Below, in pieces: positions 1-8,056 of a DNA stretch of 64,000 nt (the first letter of the stretch is position 1; the number at the start of each line of letters is the position of its first letter). The position numbers and the translations under genes are program-made. This DNA is from Mycobacterium sp. E787 (GTDB lineage: Bacteria > Actinomycetota > Actinomycetes > Mycobacteriales > Mycobacteriaceae): NCBI RefSeq assembly GCF_001668725.1, contig NZ_LZKL01000007.1, positions 60,471 to 124,470 of the forward strand, read 5' to 3'. The notes beneath the pieces were generated by a model. The model was not told the DNA's origin. It ran no database searches and saw only the letters and a list, made by a program, of their open reading frames with translations.

Positions 1-251
1 TGAAAACAAATAGCGCGTATACGGTCGGCACCAGATCGTGGCCCGCTTGGCGGGTTCTGGCATTACCGCTCCTCACGCCGTCATGATCGAGCGGGCCGGC
101 GCGACGACGTTGACCGGCAAGCAGAGGTGAAGTCGGCCAAAGGCGTTGCGCGACTGATGCTTAGAACCCGGCGCCGTGCGGTTGAACGGCCGACGCGCTG
201 GCCTGGCAAGGCTTCCGAATGTGATCGAAGATCTGGAAAGTCTCGCTGCGG

Positions 252-815
252 TCAGGGCCAGATCAACACACCAAACAATTCGAACGGAACATGCCATAGT
301 GCTGAAAGGATCACGCCCACCAGCGTGAATAGTGCTAACGCTGGTAACAAAGATACGATAACTGCGAGCAATGCTACATCCGCGAGGCCGCTCCAAAAGT
401 TCGGTATCTGATTGAGCAATTGGCCCAACGCGGCGTTAGCGCTGGTTAACATATCGATCAATGCGCCCGGCGCGGCGGCGATACCACCGGCGGAGGGCGC
501 CGCCGTCGCATCAGAGTGCAGCAACGACGCGGTGTTGGCGGCCTCAGCGGCCGCGTACCAGTGCGCACTGGCAGTCAAGTGCTGTAGCAAATGCTCATGG
601 AACGCCGCCGCTCGCGCTGCCTGTGCCTGATATTCCTGGGCGTATCCCGAGAACAGGTGGGCGATGCCCACCGACACCTCATCGGCGGCCGCGGGCAACA
701 CTGCGGCGGTCGGGGTTGCCGCTGCCGAGTGGGCCACGCTCAGTGTCGAGCGAACAGCCGCCAGACTTGTTGCGGCCGCCGCCATCATCTCGGGTGCTGC
801 GATTACATAGGACAT
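252..815 (-). CDS. PE family protein with hydrophobic C-terminus
   Basis: 187-residue PE protein. Residues 1-97 form a PE domain: it starts MSYVIAAPEMM with the Pro-Glu pair near residue 8 and ends with a YAAAE motif of the YxxxD/E type used for ESX (type VII) export. The tail from about residue 140 is strongly hydrophobic and ends LFGVLIWP, enough for one or two membrane segments and unlike PGRS tails. I chose the ATG at 815 over one 8 codons upstream because PE proteins start this way and a GGAAAA ribosome site lies 9 nt ahead. No PPE or Esx partner is visible here. PE membership is clear; role and partner are unknown. Confidence 0.85.
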   Translation of the reverse strand: MSYVIAAPEMMAAAATSLAAVRSTLSVAHSAAATPTAAVLPAAADEVSVGIAHLFSGYAQEYQAQAARAAAFHEHLLQHLTASAHWYAAAEAANTASLLHSDATAAPSAGGIAAAPGALIDMLTSANAALGQLLNQIPNFWSGLADVALLAVIVSLLPALALFTLVGVILSALWHVPFELFGVLIWP

Positions 816-944
816 CGCTGCTTTTCCGCTAACCACCACTGGACCGACGGATATGGTAACCAGCGGATTTCATGCTAACGGGCCGGTAAAGCCCGATCAA
901 ACAAACTCGATGATTTCATAGAAATCTCAAGTCATCGGGAGGCT

Positions 945-971
945 GCCGGCGCGCTGCGCCCGGGCGCCGGC
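945..971 (-). terminator. GC-rich hairpin downstream of tRNA
   Basis: GCCGGCGC (945-952) and GCGCCGGC (964-971) pair perfectly over 8 bp around an 11-nt loop. It lies about 60 nt beyond the 3' end of the minus-strand tRNA and could end its transcript. There is no T-run, as is common for mycobacterial hairpins, so this is a structural inference only. Confidence 0.35.
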
Positions 972-1033
972 GCGTTGCTGGAAGCCGAGACCCCTGGGCA
1001 CGCGGGGGCGATATTCACCCTGACCGGGGTTAG

Positions 1034-1110
1034 TGGTGCCCTCGGTGGGATTCGAACCCACACTGGACGGGTTTTGAGTCCGTTTCCTCTGCCAGTTGGG
1101 ATACGAGGGC
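1034..1110 (-). tRNA. tRNA-Leu (anticodon CAA)
   Basis: Read on the minus strand, a 7-bp acceptor stem (GCCCTCG with CGAGGGC), a 5-bp T-stem with TTCGAAT loop and a D-arm with GG fold into a cloverleaf. The anticodon loop is CTCAAAA, giving anticodon CAA (Leu, UUG codons). Discriminator A and a genomically encoded CCA follow (1034-1037). Positions 31-39 are an A-C mismatch. The variable region is only 5 nt, so the molecule is class I in shape, whereas bacterial leucine tRNAs are normally class II with a long variable arm. Gene identity as a tRNA is firm; the Leu assignment rests on the anticodon. Confidence 0.85.
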
Positions 1111-1122
1111 GGGCAGCCTCCC

Positions 1123-1128
1123 ACCATA
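1123..1128 (-). promoter_or_regulatory. -10 box of the tRNA gene
   Basis: TATGGT on the minus strand, 12 nt ahead of the mature 5' end, fits a TANNNT -10 box with a start a few bases before the tRNA. No clear -35 is seen. Confidence 0.35.
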
Positions 1129-1203
1129 GAGGATCGGTGCTCCCGTCGACTCTGACCGCCCCCGAGTTCGCTGGTCGCGGGGGTGCACGACACAATGTCC
1201 GTC

Positions 1204-1833
1204 ATGACAGGCCCCACGACCGACACCGGCGCCGCAGCGCGGCGCCGGGTACTGATCGCGGAAGACGAAGCGCTCATCCGGCTGGACCTCGCCGAGATGC
1301 TCCGAGAGGAGGGGTACGAGATCGTCGGCGAGGCCGGTGACGGCCAGGAGGCCGTCGAGCTGGCCGAGCGCCACAAGCCCGACCTGGTGATCATGGACGT
1401 GAAGATGCCGCGGCGTGACGGGATCGATGCCGCCTCGGAGATCGCCAGCAAGCGCATCGCGCCGATCGTGGTGCTGACCGCGTTCAGCCAGCGCGACCTG
1501 GTCGAACGCGCCCGCGACGCCGGCGCCATGGCCTACCTGGTGAAGCCGTTCACCATCAGCGACCTGATCCCGGCCATCGAGCTGGCTGTCAGCCGGTTCG
1601 CCGAGATCAGCGAGCTGGAACGCGAGGTCGCGACGCTGTCCGACCGGCTGGAGACCCGTAAGGTCGTCGAGCGCGCCAAAGGCCTGCTGCAGACCAAGCA
1701 GGGCATGACGGAGCCCGAGGCGTTCAAGTGGATTCAGCGGGCGGCCATGGATCGGCGCACCACCATGAAGCGTGTGGCCGAGGTTGTGCTGGAGACCCTC
1801 GGGGATGCCCCGAAGGACGCCGCTTCCGAGTAG
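1204..1833 (+). CDS. pdtaR: Response regulator/antiterminator PdtaR
   Basis: 209-residue cytoplasmic response regulator, near-identical to Rv1626 PdtaR. Residues 14-130 are the receiver domain, with acidic E20/D21, phospho-acceptor D65 in VIMDVKMP, T92 and K114. Residues about 145-200 form an ANTAR domain (KGLLQTKQGMTEPEAFKWIQ), which binds paired RNA hairpins to prevent termination. The known partner is the histidine kinase PdtaS, not in this window; the system tunes heme, PE/PPE and stress genes in M. tuberculosis. The ATG at 1204 matches the usual start; two upstream in-frame ATGs (1183 and 1195) would add a short non-conserved tail. It is divergent from the tRNA. Confidence 0.95.
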   Translation: MTGPTTDTGAAARRRVLIAEDEALIRLDLAEMLREEGYEIVGEAGDGQEAVELAERHKPDLVIMDVKMPRRDGIDAASEIASKRIAPIVVLTAFSQRDLVERARDAGAMAYLVKPFTISDLIPAIELAVSRFAEISELEREVATLSDRLETRKVVERAKGLLQTKQGMTEPEAFKWIQRAAMDRRTTMKRVAEVVLETLGDAPKDAASE

Positions 1834-1915
1834 CGCCCGCGCGTCGAGCCTGCGCTCAGATCGCGAATTTGGGCGATTCGACGCTCTGGTTGCAGTCTCG
1901 GCGTAAGGCGCGGCT

Positions 1916-3115
1916 CTAGCGGGCCACGATCACCGACGAGCCGTGCCCGAACAGGCCCTGGTTGGCGGTGACGCCCACCGTGGCGTTCTCAACCTGCCGA
2001 CCGGTGGCCTGACCGCGCAGCTGCCAGGTCAGCTCGCAGACCTGCGCGATGGCCTGGGCCGGGATGGCCTCGCCGAAGCAGGCCAGTCCGCCCGACGGGT
2101 TGACCGGGACCCGGCCGCCGATCGCAGTGGCACCGCTGCGCAGCAGCCCCTCGGCCTCGCCCTTGGCGCACAGCCCCAGGTGCTCGTACCAGTCGAGCTC
2201 CAGCGCGGTGGACAGGTCGTAGACCTCGGCCAGGCTGAGGTCCTCCGGCCCGATGCCCGCCTCGGCGTAGGCGGCGTCGAGGATCTGATCCTTGAACACC
2301 CGCTCGGGTGCGGGCACCGCCGCGGTGGAATCCGTTGCGATGTCGGGCAATTCGGGTAGGTGCTGGGGGTAGCGCGGGGTCACCGTGCTGACCGCGCGCA
2401 CCGACGGCACGCCGTCGAGCGAGCCGAGATGCTTACGCGCGAAGTCAGCACTCGCCACGATCAGCGCCGCCGCGCCATCGGAGGTCGCGCAGATGTCCAG
2501 CAGCCGCAGCGGGTCGGAGACCACGGGGCTGGCCAGCACGTCCTCGATCGAGTTCTCCTTGCGGTAGCGGGCGTTCGGGTTGTTCAGCCCGTGCCTGGAG
2601 TTCTTCACCTTCACCTGCGCGAAGTCCTCGAGCGTGGCGCCGTAGAGGTCCATCCGCCGCCGCGCCAGCAGCGCGAAGTACACCGTGTTGGTGGCACCGA
2701 TGAGATGGAAGCGCTGCCAGTCGGGGTCGTTGCGGCGCTCGCCGCCGACGGGCGCGAAGAAGCCCTTCGGCGTGGTGTCGGCGCCGATCACCAGCGCGAC
2801 GTCGCAGAACCCGGCCAGGATCTGGGCGCGGGCGCTCTGCAGGGCCTGTGAGCCGCTGGCGCACGCGGCGTAGCTCGAGCTGACCGGAATGCCGTTCCAG
2901 CCCAGCTTCTGCGCGAACGTCGCGCCGGCGACGAAACCGGGGTAGCCGTTGCGGATGGTGTCCGCGCCGGCGACCAGCTGGATCTGGCTCCAGTCCAGTC
3001 CGGCCTCGGCCAGCGCGGCGCGCGCGGCGACGACGCCGTACTCGGTGAAGTCCCGGCCCCACTTGCCCCAGGGGTGCATGCCGGCGCCGAGGATGTACAG
3101 CGGTTCCGGAGTCAT
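1916..3115 (-). CDS. Thiolase-like lipid-transfer protein (Rv1627c-like)
   Basis: 399 residues of thiolase fold, homologous to Rv1627c, annotated as a nonspecific lipid-transfer protein. The nucleophile-type cysteine is C85 in YAACASGSQ. The usual thiolase GHP motif is replaced by NPSGGLACFGEA, and the C-terminus has GLFGHGS, so this is the Ltp/SCP-thiolase branch, likely a retro-aldol or thiolytic enzyme on an acyl-CoA. ATG overlaps the stop of the upstream DUF35 gene by 4 bp (ATGA), so the two are translationally coupled. DUF35 partners normally form a heteromeric complex with such thiolases in sterol side-chain degradation. An exact KstR operator precedes the pair, supporting a cholesterol role. 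Confidence 0.85.
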   Translation of the reverse strand: MTPEPLYILGAGMHPWGKWGRDFTEYGVVAARAALAEAGLDWSQIQLVAGADTIRNGYPGFVAGATFAQKLGWNGIPVSSSYAACASGSQALQSARAQILAGFCDVALVIGADTTPKGFFAPVGGERRNDPDWQRFHLIGATNTVYFALLARRRMDLYGATLEDFAQVKVKNSRHGLNNPNARYRKENSIEDVLASPVVSDPLRLLDICATSDGAAALIVASADFARKHLGSLDGVPSVRAVSTVTPRYPQHLPELPDIATDSTAAVPAPERVFKDQILDAAYAEAGIGPEDLSLAEVYDLSTALELDWYEHLGLCAKGEAEGLLRSGATAIGGRVPVNPSGGLACFGEAIPAQAIAQVCELTWQLRGQATGRQVENATVGVTANQGLFGHGSSVIVAR

Positions 3116-3555
3116 GACGCCACCTTCCACGCGTGCACGATGCGCTCGACGCCGTCGTCGTCAACGAACAGCGGCATGGTGGTCAGCTCCATCTCCATGC
3201 CGACCTTGAGGTCGGCGGCCAGCGTGCCCTCGACCACCTTGCCGAGCACGATCAGGCCCTCCTCGGCCAGCTGCACCGCGGCGACGGCGAACGGCTCGAA
3301 GGGGTCCGGGGAGGGGTACGGCGGCGGTGGCGCGTAACGGTTTTCGGTGTAGCTCCACAGCGTTCCGCGCGTTGACAGCGCGACGGATGTCAGCGTGTCG
3401 TTGGCGCAGGCCGGGTTGGGGCAGTTGTTCTCGCGCGGCGGGAAGACATACGTGCCGCACTCGGGGCACTTGCTGCCGACCAGGTGCGGGCTGCCGGTCG
3501 AGTCGGTGGCGAACCATCCGTCGATCGCGGGTTGTTGGCTGGTGACCTCTGGCAC
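3112..3555 (-). CDS. Zn-ribbon OB-fold DUF35 protein (Rv1628c-like)
   Basis: 147 residues. An N-terminal rubredoxin-like zinc ribbon uses C30, C33, C45 and C50. An OB-fold follows from about residue 55. DUF35 proteins scaffold thiolase-like or hydratase partners acting on CoA esters, and the next gene downstream is such a thiolase. The GTG start at 3555 lies 6 nt after a TAGTCT -10 box, so the mRNA is probably leaderless. The KstR site 32 nt upstream suggests derepression by sterol-CoA intermediates. Confidence 0.85.
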   Translation of the reverse strand: MPEVTSQQPAIDGWFATDSTGSPHLVGSKCPECGTYVFPPRENNCPNPACANDTLTSVALSTRGTLWSYTENRYAPPPPYPSPDPFEPFAVAAVQLAEEGLIVLGKVVEGTLAADLKVGMEMELTTMPLFVDDDGVERIVHAWKVAS

Positions 3556-3561
3556 TTCGCC

Positions 3562-3567
3562 AGACTA
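3562..3567 (-). promoter_or_regulatory. -10 box for leaderless Rv1628c-like gene
   Basis: TAGTCT on the minus strand followed by exactly 6 nt and the GTG start, the standard geometry of mycobacterial leaderless promoters. Confidence 0.5.
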
Positions 3568-3586
3568 CCCAGCCCCCACCCGAAAC

Positions 3587-3600
3587 TGAAACGTGTTGCA
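3587..3600. promoter_or_regulatory. KstR operator
   Basis: TGAAACGTGTTGCA matches the KstR consensus TNNAACNNGTTNNA at every defined position. It is centred in a larger inverted repeat GAAACTG(3582-3588)/CAGTTTC(3599-3605). It lies between the Rv1628c-like gene and polA, next to the -10 box of the former, so a TetR-type repressor bound here should block the lipid gene pair. I recall Rv1627c-Rv1628c as KstR targets in M. tuberculosis. Confidence 0.85.
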
Positions 3601-3645
3601 GTTTCCCGGCGGGCCATCGGGGGCCGGTCCGTCGTACCGGGTGCC

Positions 3646-3651
3646 TAGAGT
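3646..3651 (+). promoter_or_regulatory. -10 box for polA
   Basis: TAGAGT followed by 7 nt and GTG at 3659. This spacing supports a leaderless mRNA and decides the polA start. Confidence 0.45.
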
Positions 3652-3658
3652 GAATGCC

Positions 3659-6382
3659 GTGCCCGCCGCCACCCCTCAGAAAACCGAGGAACAAACCAAA
3701 CCGACACTGATGCTGCTGGACGGCAATTCGCTGGCGTTCCGGGCGTTCTACGCACTGCCCGCCGAGAACTTCAAGACCCGTGGCGGGCTGACCACCAACG
3801 CGGTCTACGGCTTCACCGCCATGCTGATCAACCTGCTGCGCGACGAGGCCCCCACGCACATCGCCGCGGCGTTCGACGTGTCCCGGCAGACCTTCCGCTC
3901 CGAGCGCTACCCGGAATACAAGGCCAATCGGTCGTCGACCCCCGACGAGTTCCACGGCCAGATCGACATCACCAAGGAAGTGCTGAACGCGCTGGGCATC
4001 ACGGTGCTCTCCGAGCAGGGCTTCGAGGCCGACGACCTGATCGCGACGCTGGCCACCCAGGCCGAAAACGAGGGCTACCGCGTGCTGGTGGTGAGCGGCG
4101 ACCGCGACTCGCTGCAACTGGTCAGCGACGATGTGACTGTCTTGTACCCGCGCAAGGGCGTCAGCGAGCTGACCCGGTTCACCCCCGAGGCGGTGGTCGA
4201 AAAATACGGGCTGACCCCCCGGCAGTACCCGGACTTCGCCGCGCTGCGCGGCGATCCCAGCGACAACCTGCCCGGCATCCCCGGGGTGGGGGAGAAGACG
4301 GCGTCCAAGTGGATCGCCGAATACGGCTCGCTGCAGGGTCTGGTCGACAACGTCGACTCGGTGCGCGGCAAGGTCGGCGACGCGCTGCGGGCCAACCTGG
4401 CCAGCGTCATTCGCAACCGCGAGCTCACCGACCTCGTCAAGGATGTGCCGCTGGCCCAGACGCCGGACACGCTGCGGCTGCAGCCCTGGGACCGTGACCA
4501 GATCCACCGGCTCTTCGACGACCTGGAGTTCCGGGTGTTGCGCGACCGGTTGTTCGAGACCCTGGTGGCCGTCGAGCCCGAGGTCGACGAGGGTTTCGAC
4601 GTGCGCGGCGGCGCGCTGGAGCCCGGCACGGTCGCGCAGTGGCTGGCCGAGCACGCCGGCGACGGGCGGCGGGCCGGGCTGGCCGTGGCGGGCACGCACC
4701 TGCCGCACGGCGGGGACGCGACCGGGCTGGGCATCGCCGCCGCCGACGGCGGTGTCGCCATTGGCGCCTACGTCGACACCGCGACGCTGACCCCCGAGGA
4801 CGACGCCGCGCTGGCGGCCTGGCTGGCCGACCCGGAGAAACCCAAGGCGCTGCACGAGGCCAAGCTGGCCATCCACGATCTGGCCGGCCGCGGCTGGACG
4901 CTGAACGGCGTCACCTCCGACACCGCGCTGGCGGCGTACCTGGTGCGGCCGGGGCAGCGCAGCTTCACCCTCGACGACCTCTCGCTGCGCTACCTTCGCC
5001 GCGAGCTGCGCGCGGAATCCACTGAGCAGCAACAGCTTTCACTGCTCGATGACATCGAGGGCACCGACGAGCAGGCCGTCCAGACGCTGATTCTGCGGGC
5101 CCGGGCCGTGGTGGACCTGGCCGACGCGCTGGACGCCGAGCTGGACCGCATCGACTCCAGCGCCCTGCTGGGCGAGATGGAGTTGCCCGTCCAGCAGGTG
5201 CTGGCCGGCATGGAAAGCGCGGGCATCGCCGTCGATCTCCAGCTGCTGGGCGAGCTGCAAAGCCAGTTCGCCGACGAGATCCGCGACGCCGCCGAGGCGG
5301 CCTACGCCGTGATCGGCAAGCAGATCAACCTCGGCTCGCCCAAGCAGCTGCAGGTGGTGCTGTTCGACGAGCTCGGCATGCCGAAGACCAAGCGCACCAA
5401 GACCGGCTACACCACCGACGCGGACGCCCTGCAGTCGCTGTTCGACAAGACCGGGCACCCGTTCCTGCAGCACCTGCTGACCCACCGCGACGTCACCCGG
5501 CTGAAGGTGACCGTCGACGGGTTGCTGAACTCGGTGGCCGCCGACGGCCGCATCCACACCACCTTCAACCAGACGATCGCGGCCACCGGCAGGCTGTCGT
5601 CGACCGAACCCAACCTGCAGAACATCCCGATCCGCACCGACGCCGGCCGCCAGATCCGGGACGCGTTCGTGGTCGGCAAGGGCTACGAAGAGCTGATGAC
5701 GGCGGACTACAGCCAGATCGAGATGCGGATCATGGCCCACCTGTCCCGCGACGAGGGCCTCATCGAGGCGTTCAACACCGGGGAGGACCTGCATTCGTTC
5801 GTCGCATCGCGGGCGTTCGGCGTGCCCATCGAGGAGGTCACCCCCGAGCTGCGCCGCCGGGTCAAGGCGATGTCTTACGGGCTGGCGTACGGGTTGAGCG
5901 CCTACGGGCTGTCGCAACAGCTGAAGATCTCCACCGAAGAGGCGAAGGAGCAGATGGACGCCTACTTCGCCCGCTTCGGCGGGGTGCGCGACTACCTGAT
6001 GGACGTCGTGGAGCAGGCCCGCAAGGACGGCTACACCTCGACGGTGCTGGGCCGCCGCCGCTATCTGCCGGAGCTGGACAGCAGCAACCGTCAGGTGCGG
6101 GAGGCCGCCGAGCGGGCGGCGCTCAACGCGCCGATCCAGGGCAGCGCGGCCGACATCATCAAGGTGGCGATGATCGAGGTCGGCAAGGCGATCAAGGAGG
6201 CGGGGCTGGCGTCGCGGATGCTGCTGCAGGTACACGACGAGCTGTTGTTCGAGATCGCGCCGGGCGAGCGGGAGCGGGTCGAGGCGTTGGCCCGCGCCAA
6301 GATGGGCGCTGCCTACCCGCTGGACGTCCCGCTGGAGGTTTCGGTGGGTTACGGGCGCTCTTGGGACGCCGCCGCCCATTAA
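3659..6382 (+). CDS. polA: DNA polymerase I
   Basis: 907 residues (M. tuberculosis PolA is 904). Order: N-terminal 5' nuclease domain (about 20-310, starting LMLLDGNSLAFRAFYALP with GDPSDNLPGIPGVGEKTA), a degenerate 3'-5' exonuclease-like domain (about 330-510, proofreading acidic residues not evident, as in other mycobacteria), then the polymerase domain with motif A DYSQIEMR (D683), an O-helix region RRRVKAMSYGLAYG and motif C VHDELLFE (D860). It fills gaps in excision repair and removes Okazaki primers. An in-frame GTG at 3650 is an alternative start. It is divergent from the KstR-controlled pair. Confidence 0.95.
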   Translation: MPAATPQKTEEQTKPTLMLLDGNSLAFRAFYALPAENFKTRGGLTTNAVYGFTAMLINLLRDEAPTHIAAAFDVSRQTFRSERYPEYKANRSSTPDEFHGQIDITKEVLNALGITVLSEQGFEADDLIATLATQAENEGYRVLVVSGDRDSLQLVSDDVTVLYPRKGVSELTRFTPEAVVEKYGLTPRQYPDFAALRGDPSDNLPGIPGVGEKTASKWIAEYGSLQGLVDNVDSVRGKVGDALRANLASVIRNRELTDLVKDVPLAQTPDTLRLQPWDRDQIHRLFDDLEFRVLRDRLFETLVAVEPEVDEGFDVRGGALEPGTVAQWLAEHAGDGRRAGLAVAGTHLPHGGDATGLGIAAADGGVAIGAYVDTATLTPEDDAALAAWLADPEKPKALHEAKLAIHDLAGRGWTLNGVTSDTALAAYLVRPGQRSFTLDDLSLRYLRRELRAESTEQQQLSLLDDIEGTDEQAVQTLILRARAVVDLADALDAELDRIDSSALLGEMELPVQQVLAGMESAGIAVDLQLLGELQSQFADEIRDAAEAAYAVIGKQINLGSPKQLQVVLFDELGMPKTKRTKTGYTTDADALQSLFDKTGHPFLQHLLTHRDVTRLKVTVDGLLNSVAADGRIHTTFNQTIAATGRLSSTEPNLQNIPIRTDAGRQIRDAFVVGKGYEELMTADYSQIEMRIMAHLSRDEGLIEAFNTGEDLHSFVASRAFGVPIEEVTPELRRRVKAMSYGLAYGLSAYGLSQQLKISTEEAKEQMDAYFARFGGVRDYLMDVVEQARKDGYTSTVLGRRRYLPELDSSNRQVREAAERAALNAPIQGSAADIIKVAMIEVGKAIKEAGLASRMLLQVHDELLFEIAPGERERVEALARAKMGAAYPLDVPLEVSVGYGRSWDAAAH

Positions 6383-6507
6383 CGGCACATTGGAGCCCGT
6401 CCAATTGTGCGTCGCGTTGGGGGAAATATCGGCCGAAAGTTTGCCGTGGCGTTACCCTGAGGTCGACAATTTACGAGGTCGCGCCGCAGTGCTCGCGTCG
6501 GCCTGGT

Positions 6508-6537
6508 TTGTCCAGCGTGTGCCCTGTCGAGTAGCCT
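6508..6537 (+). promoter_or_regulatory. Candidate SigA promoter of rpsA
   Basis: TTGTCC (6508-6513), 18 nt, TAGCCT (6532-6537) fits a housekeeping promoter, giving a leader of about 54 nt. The -10 lies in a small palindrome GTCGAG-TAGC-CTCGAC (6526-6541) that could be an operator or a leader-end hairpin. Confidence 0.4.
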
Positions 6538-6597
6538 CGACTAGGTAAATCCCGATTTTGTCCCTACGACCTCACCTGTCCGGAGCAACCCAACAAC

Positions 6598-8043
6598 ATG
6601 CCGAGTCCCACCGTCACCTCGCCGCAAGTAGCCGTCAACGACATCGGCTCGAGCGAGGACTTTCTCGCCGCAATAGACAAAACGATCAAGTACTTCAACG
6701 ATGGCGACATCGTCGAGGGCACGATCGTCAAAGTGGACCGGGACGAGGTGCTCCTCGACATCGGCTACAAGACCGAAGGGGTCATCCCCGCCCGCGAGCT
6801 CTCCATCAAGCACGACGTCGACCCCAACGAGGTCGTTTCCGTCGGCGATGAGGTCGAGGCCCTGGTTCTCACCAAGGAGGACAAAGAGGGCCGCCTGATC
6901 CTGTCCAAGAAGCGCGCGCAGTACGAGCGCGCCTGGGGCACCATCGAGGCACTCAAGGAGAAGGACGAGGCCGTCAAGGGCACGGTCATCGAGGTGGTCA
7001 AGGGTGGCCTGATCCTCGACATCGGTTTGCGCGGCTTCCTGCCCGCCTCGCTGGTCGAGATGCGCCGGGTCCGCGATTTGCAGCCGTACATCGGCAAGGA
7101 GATCGAAGCCAAGATCATCGAGCTGGACAAGAACCGCAACAACGTGGTGCTGTCCCGGCGGGCCTGGCTGGAGCAGACGCAGTCCGAGGTGCGCAGCGAG
7201 TTCCTCAACCAGCTGCAGAAGGGCAGCATCCGCAAGGGTGTGGTCTCCTCGATCGTCAACTTCGGCGCGTTCGTCGACCTCGGCGGCGTCGACGGTCTGG
7301 TGCACGTCTCCGAGTTGTCCTGGAAGCACATCGACCACCCGTCCGAGGTGGTCCAGGTGGGCGACGAGGTCACCGTCGAGGTGCTCGACGTCGACATGGA
7401 CCGCGAGCGGGTTTCGTTGTCGCTCAAGGCAACCCAGGAAGACCCGTGGCGCCACTTCGCCCGCACCCACGCCATCGGCCAGATCGTGCCGGGCAAGGTC
7501 ACCAAGCTGGTTCCCTTCGGCGCGTTCGTGCGCGTCGAGGAGGGCATCGAGGGCCTGGTGCACATTTCCGAGCTGGCCGAGCGCCACGTAGAGGTGCCCG
7601 ACCAGGTCGTCGCCGTCGGCGACGACGCGATGGTCAAGGTCATCGACATCGACCTGGAGCGCCGCCGGATCTCGTTGTCGCTCAAGCAGGCCAACGAGGA
7701 CTACACCGAGGAATTCGACCCGGCCAAGTACGGCATGGCCGACAGCTACGACGAGCAGGGCAACTACATCTTCCCCGAGGGCTTCGACGCCGAAACCAAC
7801 GAGTGGATGGAAGGTTTCGACAAGCAGCGCGCCGAATGGGAGGCCCGCTACGCCGAGGCCGAGCGCCGGCACAAGATGCACACCGCGCAGATGGAGAAGT
7901 TCGCGGCGGCCGAGGCCGCCGGGCACGGCGGTGGGGAGCAGTCGCCCGGCAACGGTGCGCCGCAGGAGAAGGCGGCCGGTGGCTCGCTGGCCAGCGACGC
8001 CCAGTTGGCGGCCCTGCGGGAAAAGCTCGCCGGCAACGCGTAA
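6598..8043 (+). CDS. rpsA: 30S ribosomal protein S1
   Basis: 481 residues, the same length as M. tuberculosis RpsA. Four S1 RNA-binding repeats lie at about 35-105, 122-187, 208-277 and 294-363; repeats 3 and 4 carry the signatures GAFVDLGGVDGLVHVSELSW and GAFVRVEEGIEGLVHISELA. A charged, low-complexity tail ends ALREKLAGNA. S1 brings leadered mRNA to the 30S subunit and is implicated in trans-translation. A GGAG lies 12 nt ahead of ATG. coaE follows after 13 nt, so the two are probably cotranscribed. Confidence 0.97.
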   Translation: MPSPTVTSPQVAVNDIGSSEDFLAAIDKTIKYFNDGDIVEGTIVKVDRDEVLLDIGYKTEGVIPARELSIKHDVDPNEVVSVGDEVEALVLTKEDKEGRLILSKKRAQYERAWGTIEALKEKDEAVKGTVIEVVKGGLILDIGLRGFLPASLVEMRRVRDLQPYIGKEIEAKIIELDKNRNNVVLSRRAWLEQTQSEVRSEFLNQLQKGSIRKGVVSSIVNFGAFVDLGGVDGLVHVSELSWKHIDHPSEVVQVGDEVTVEVLDVDMDRERVSLSLKATQEDPWRHFARTHAIGQIVPGKVTKLVPFGAFVRVEEGIEGLVHISELAERHVEVPDQVVAVGDDAMVKVIDIDLERRRISLSLKQANEDYTEEFDPAKYGMADSYDEQGNYIFPEGFDAETNEWMEGFDKQRAEWEARYAEAERRHKMHTAQMEKFAAAEAAGHGGGEQSPGNGAPQEKAAGGSLASDAQLAALREKLAGNA

Positions 8044-8056
8044 CTCGTTCAGCTAG

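Noticed and set aside
14..130. Possible C-terminus of a gene entering from the left (ends GATTLTGKQR)
   Set aside because: An in-frame stop at 11-13 leaves only 38 codons and no start or family match. It may be chance.
3629..3651. PafBC promoter for polA
   Set aside because: The upstream box (CCGTCGTAC) matches only about half of TTGTCRGTG. Only the -10 is convincing.
5039..6388. Large minus-strand frame opposite polA
   Set aside because: Shadow of polA; His/Gln/Leu-rich with no domain.
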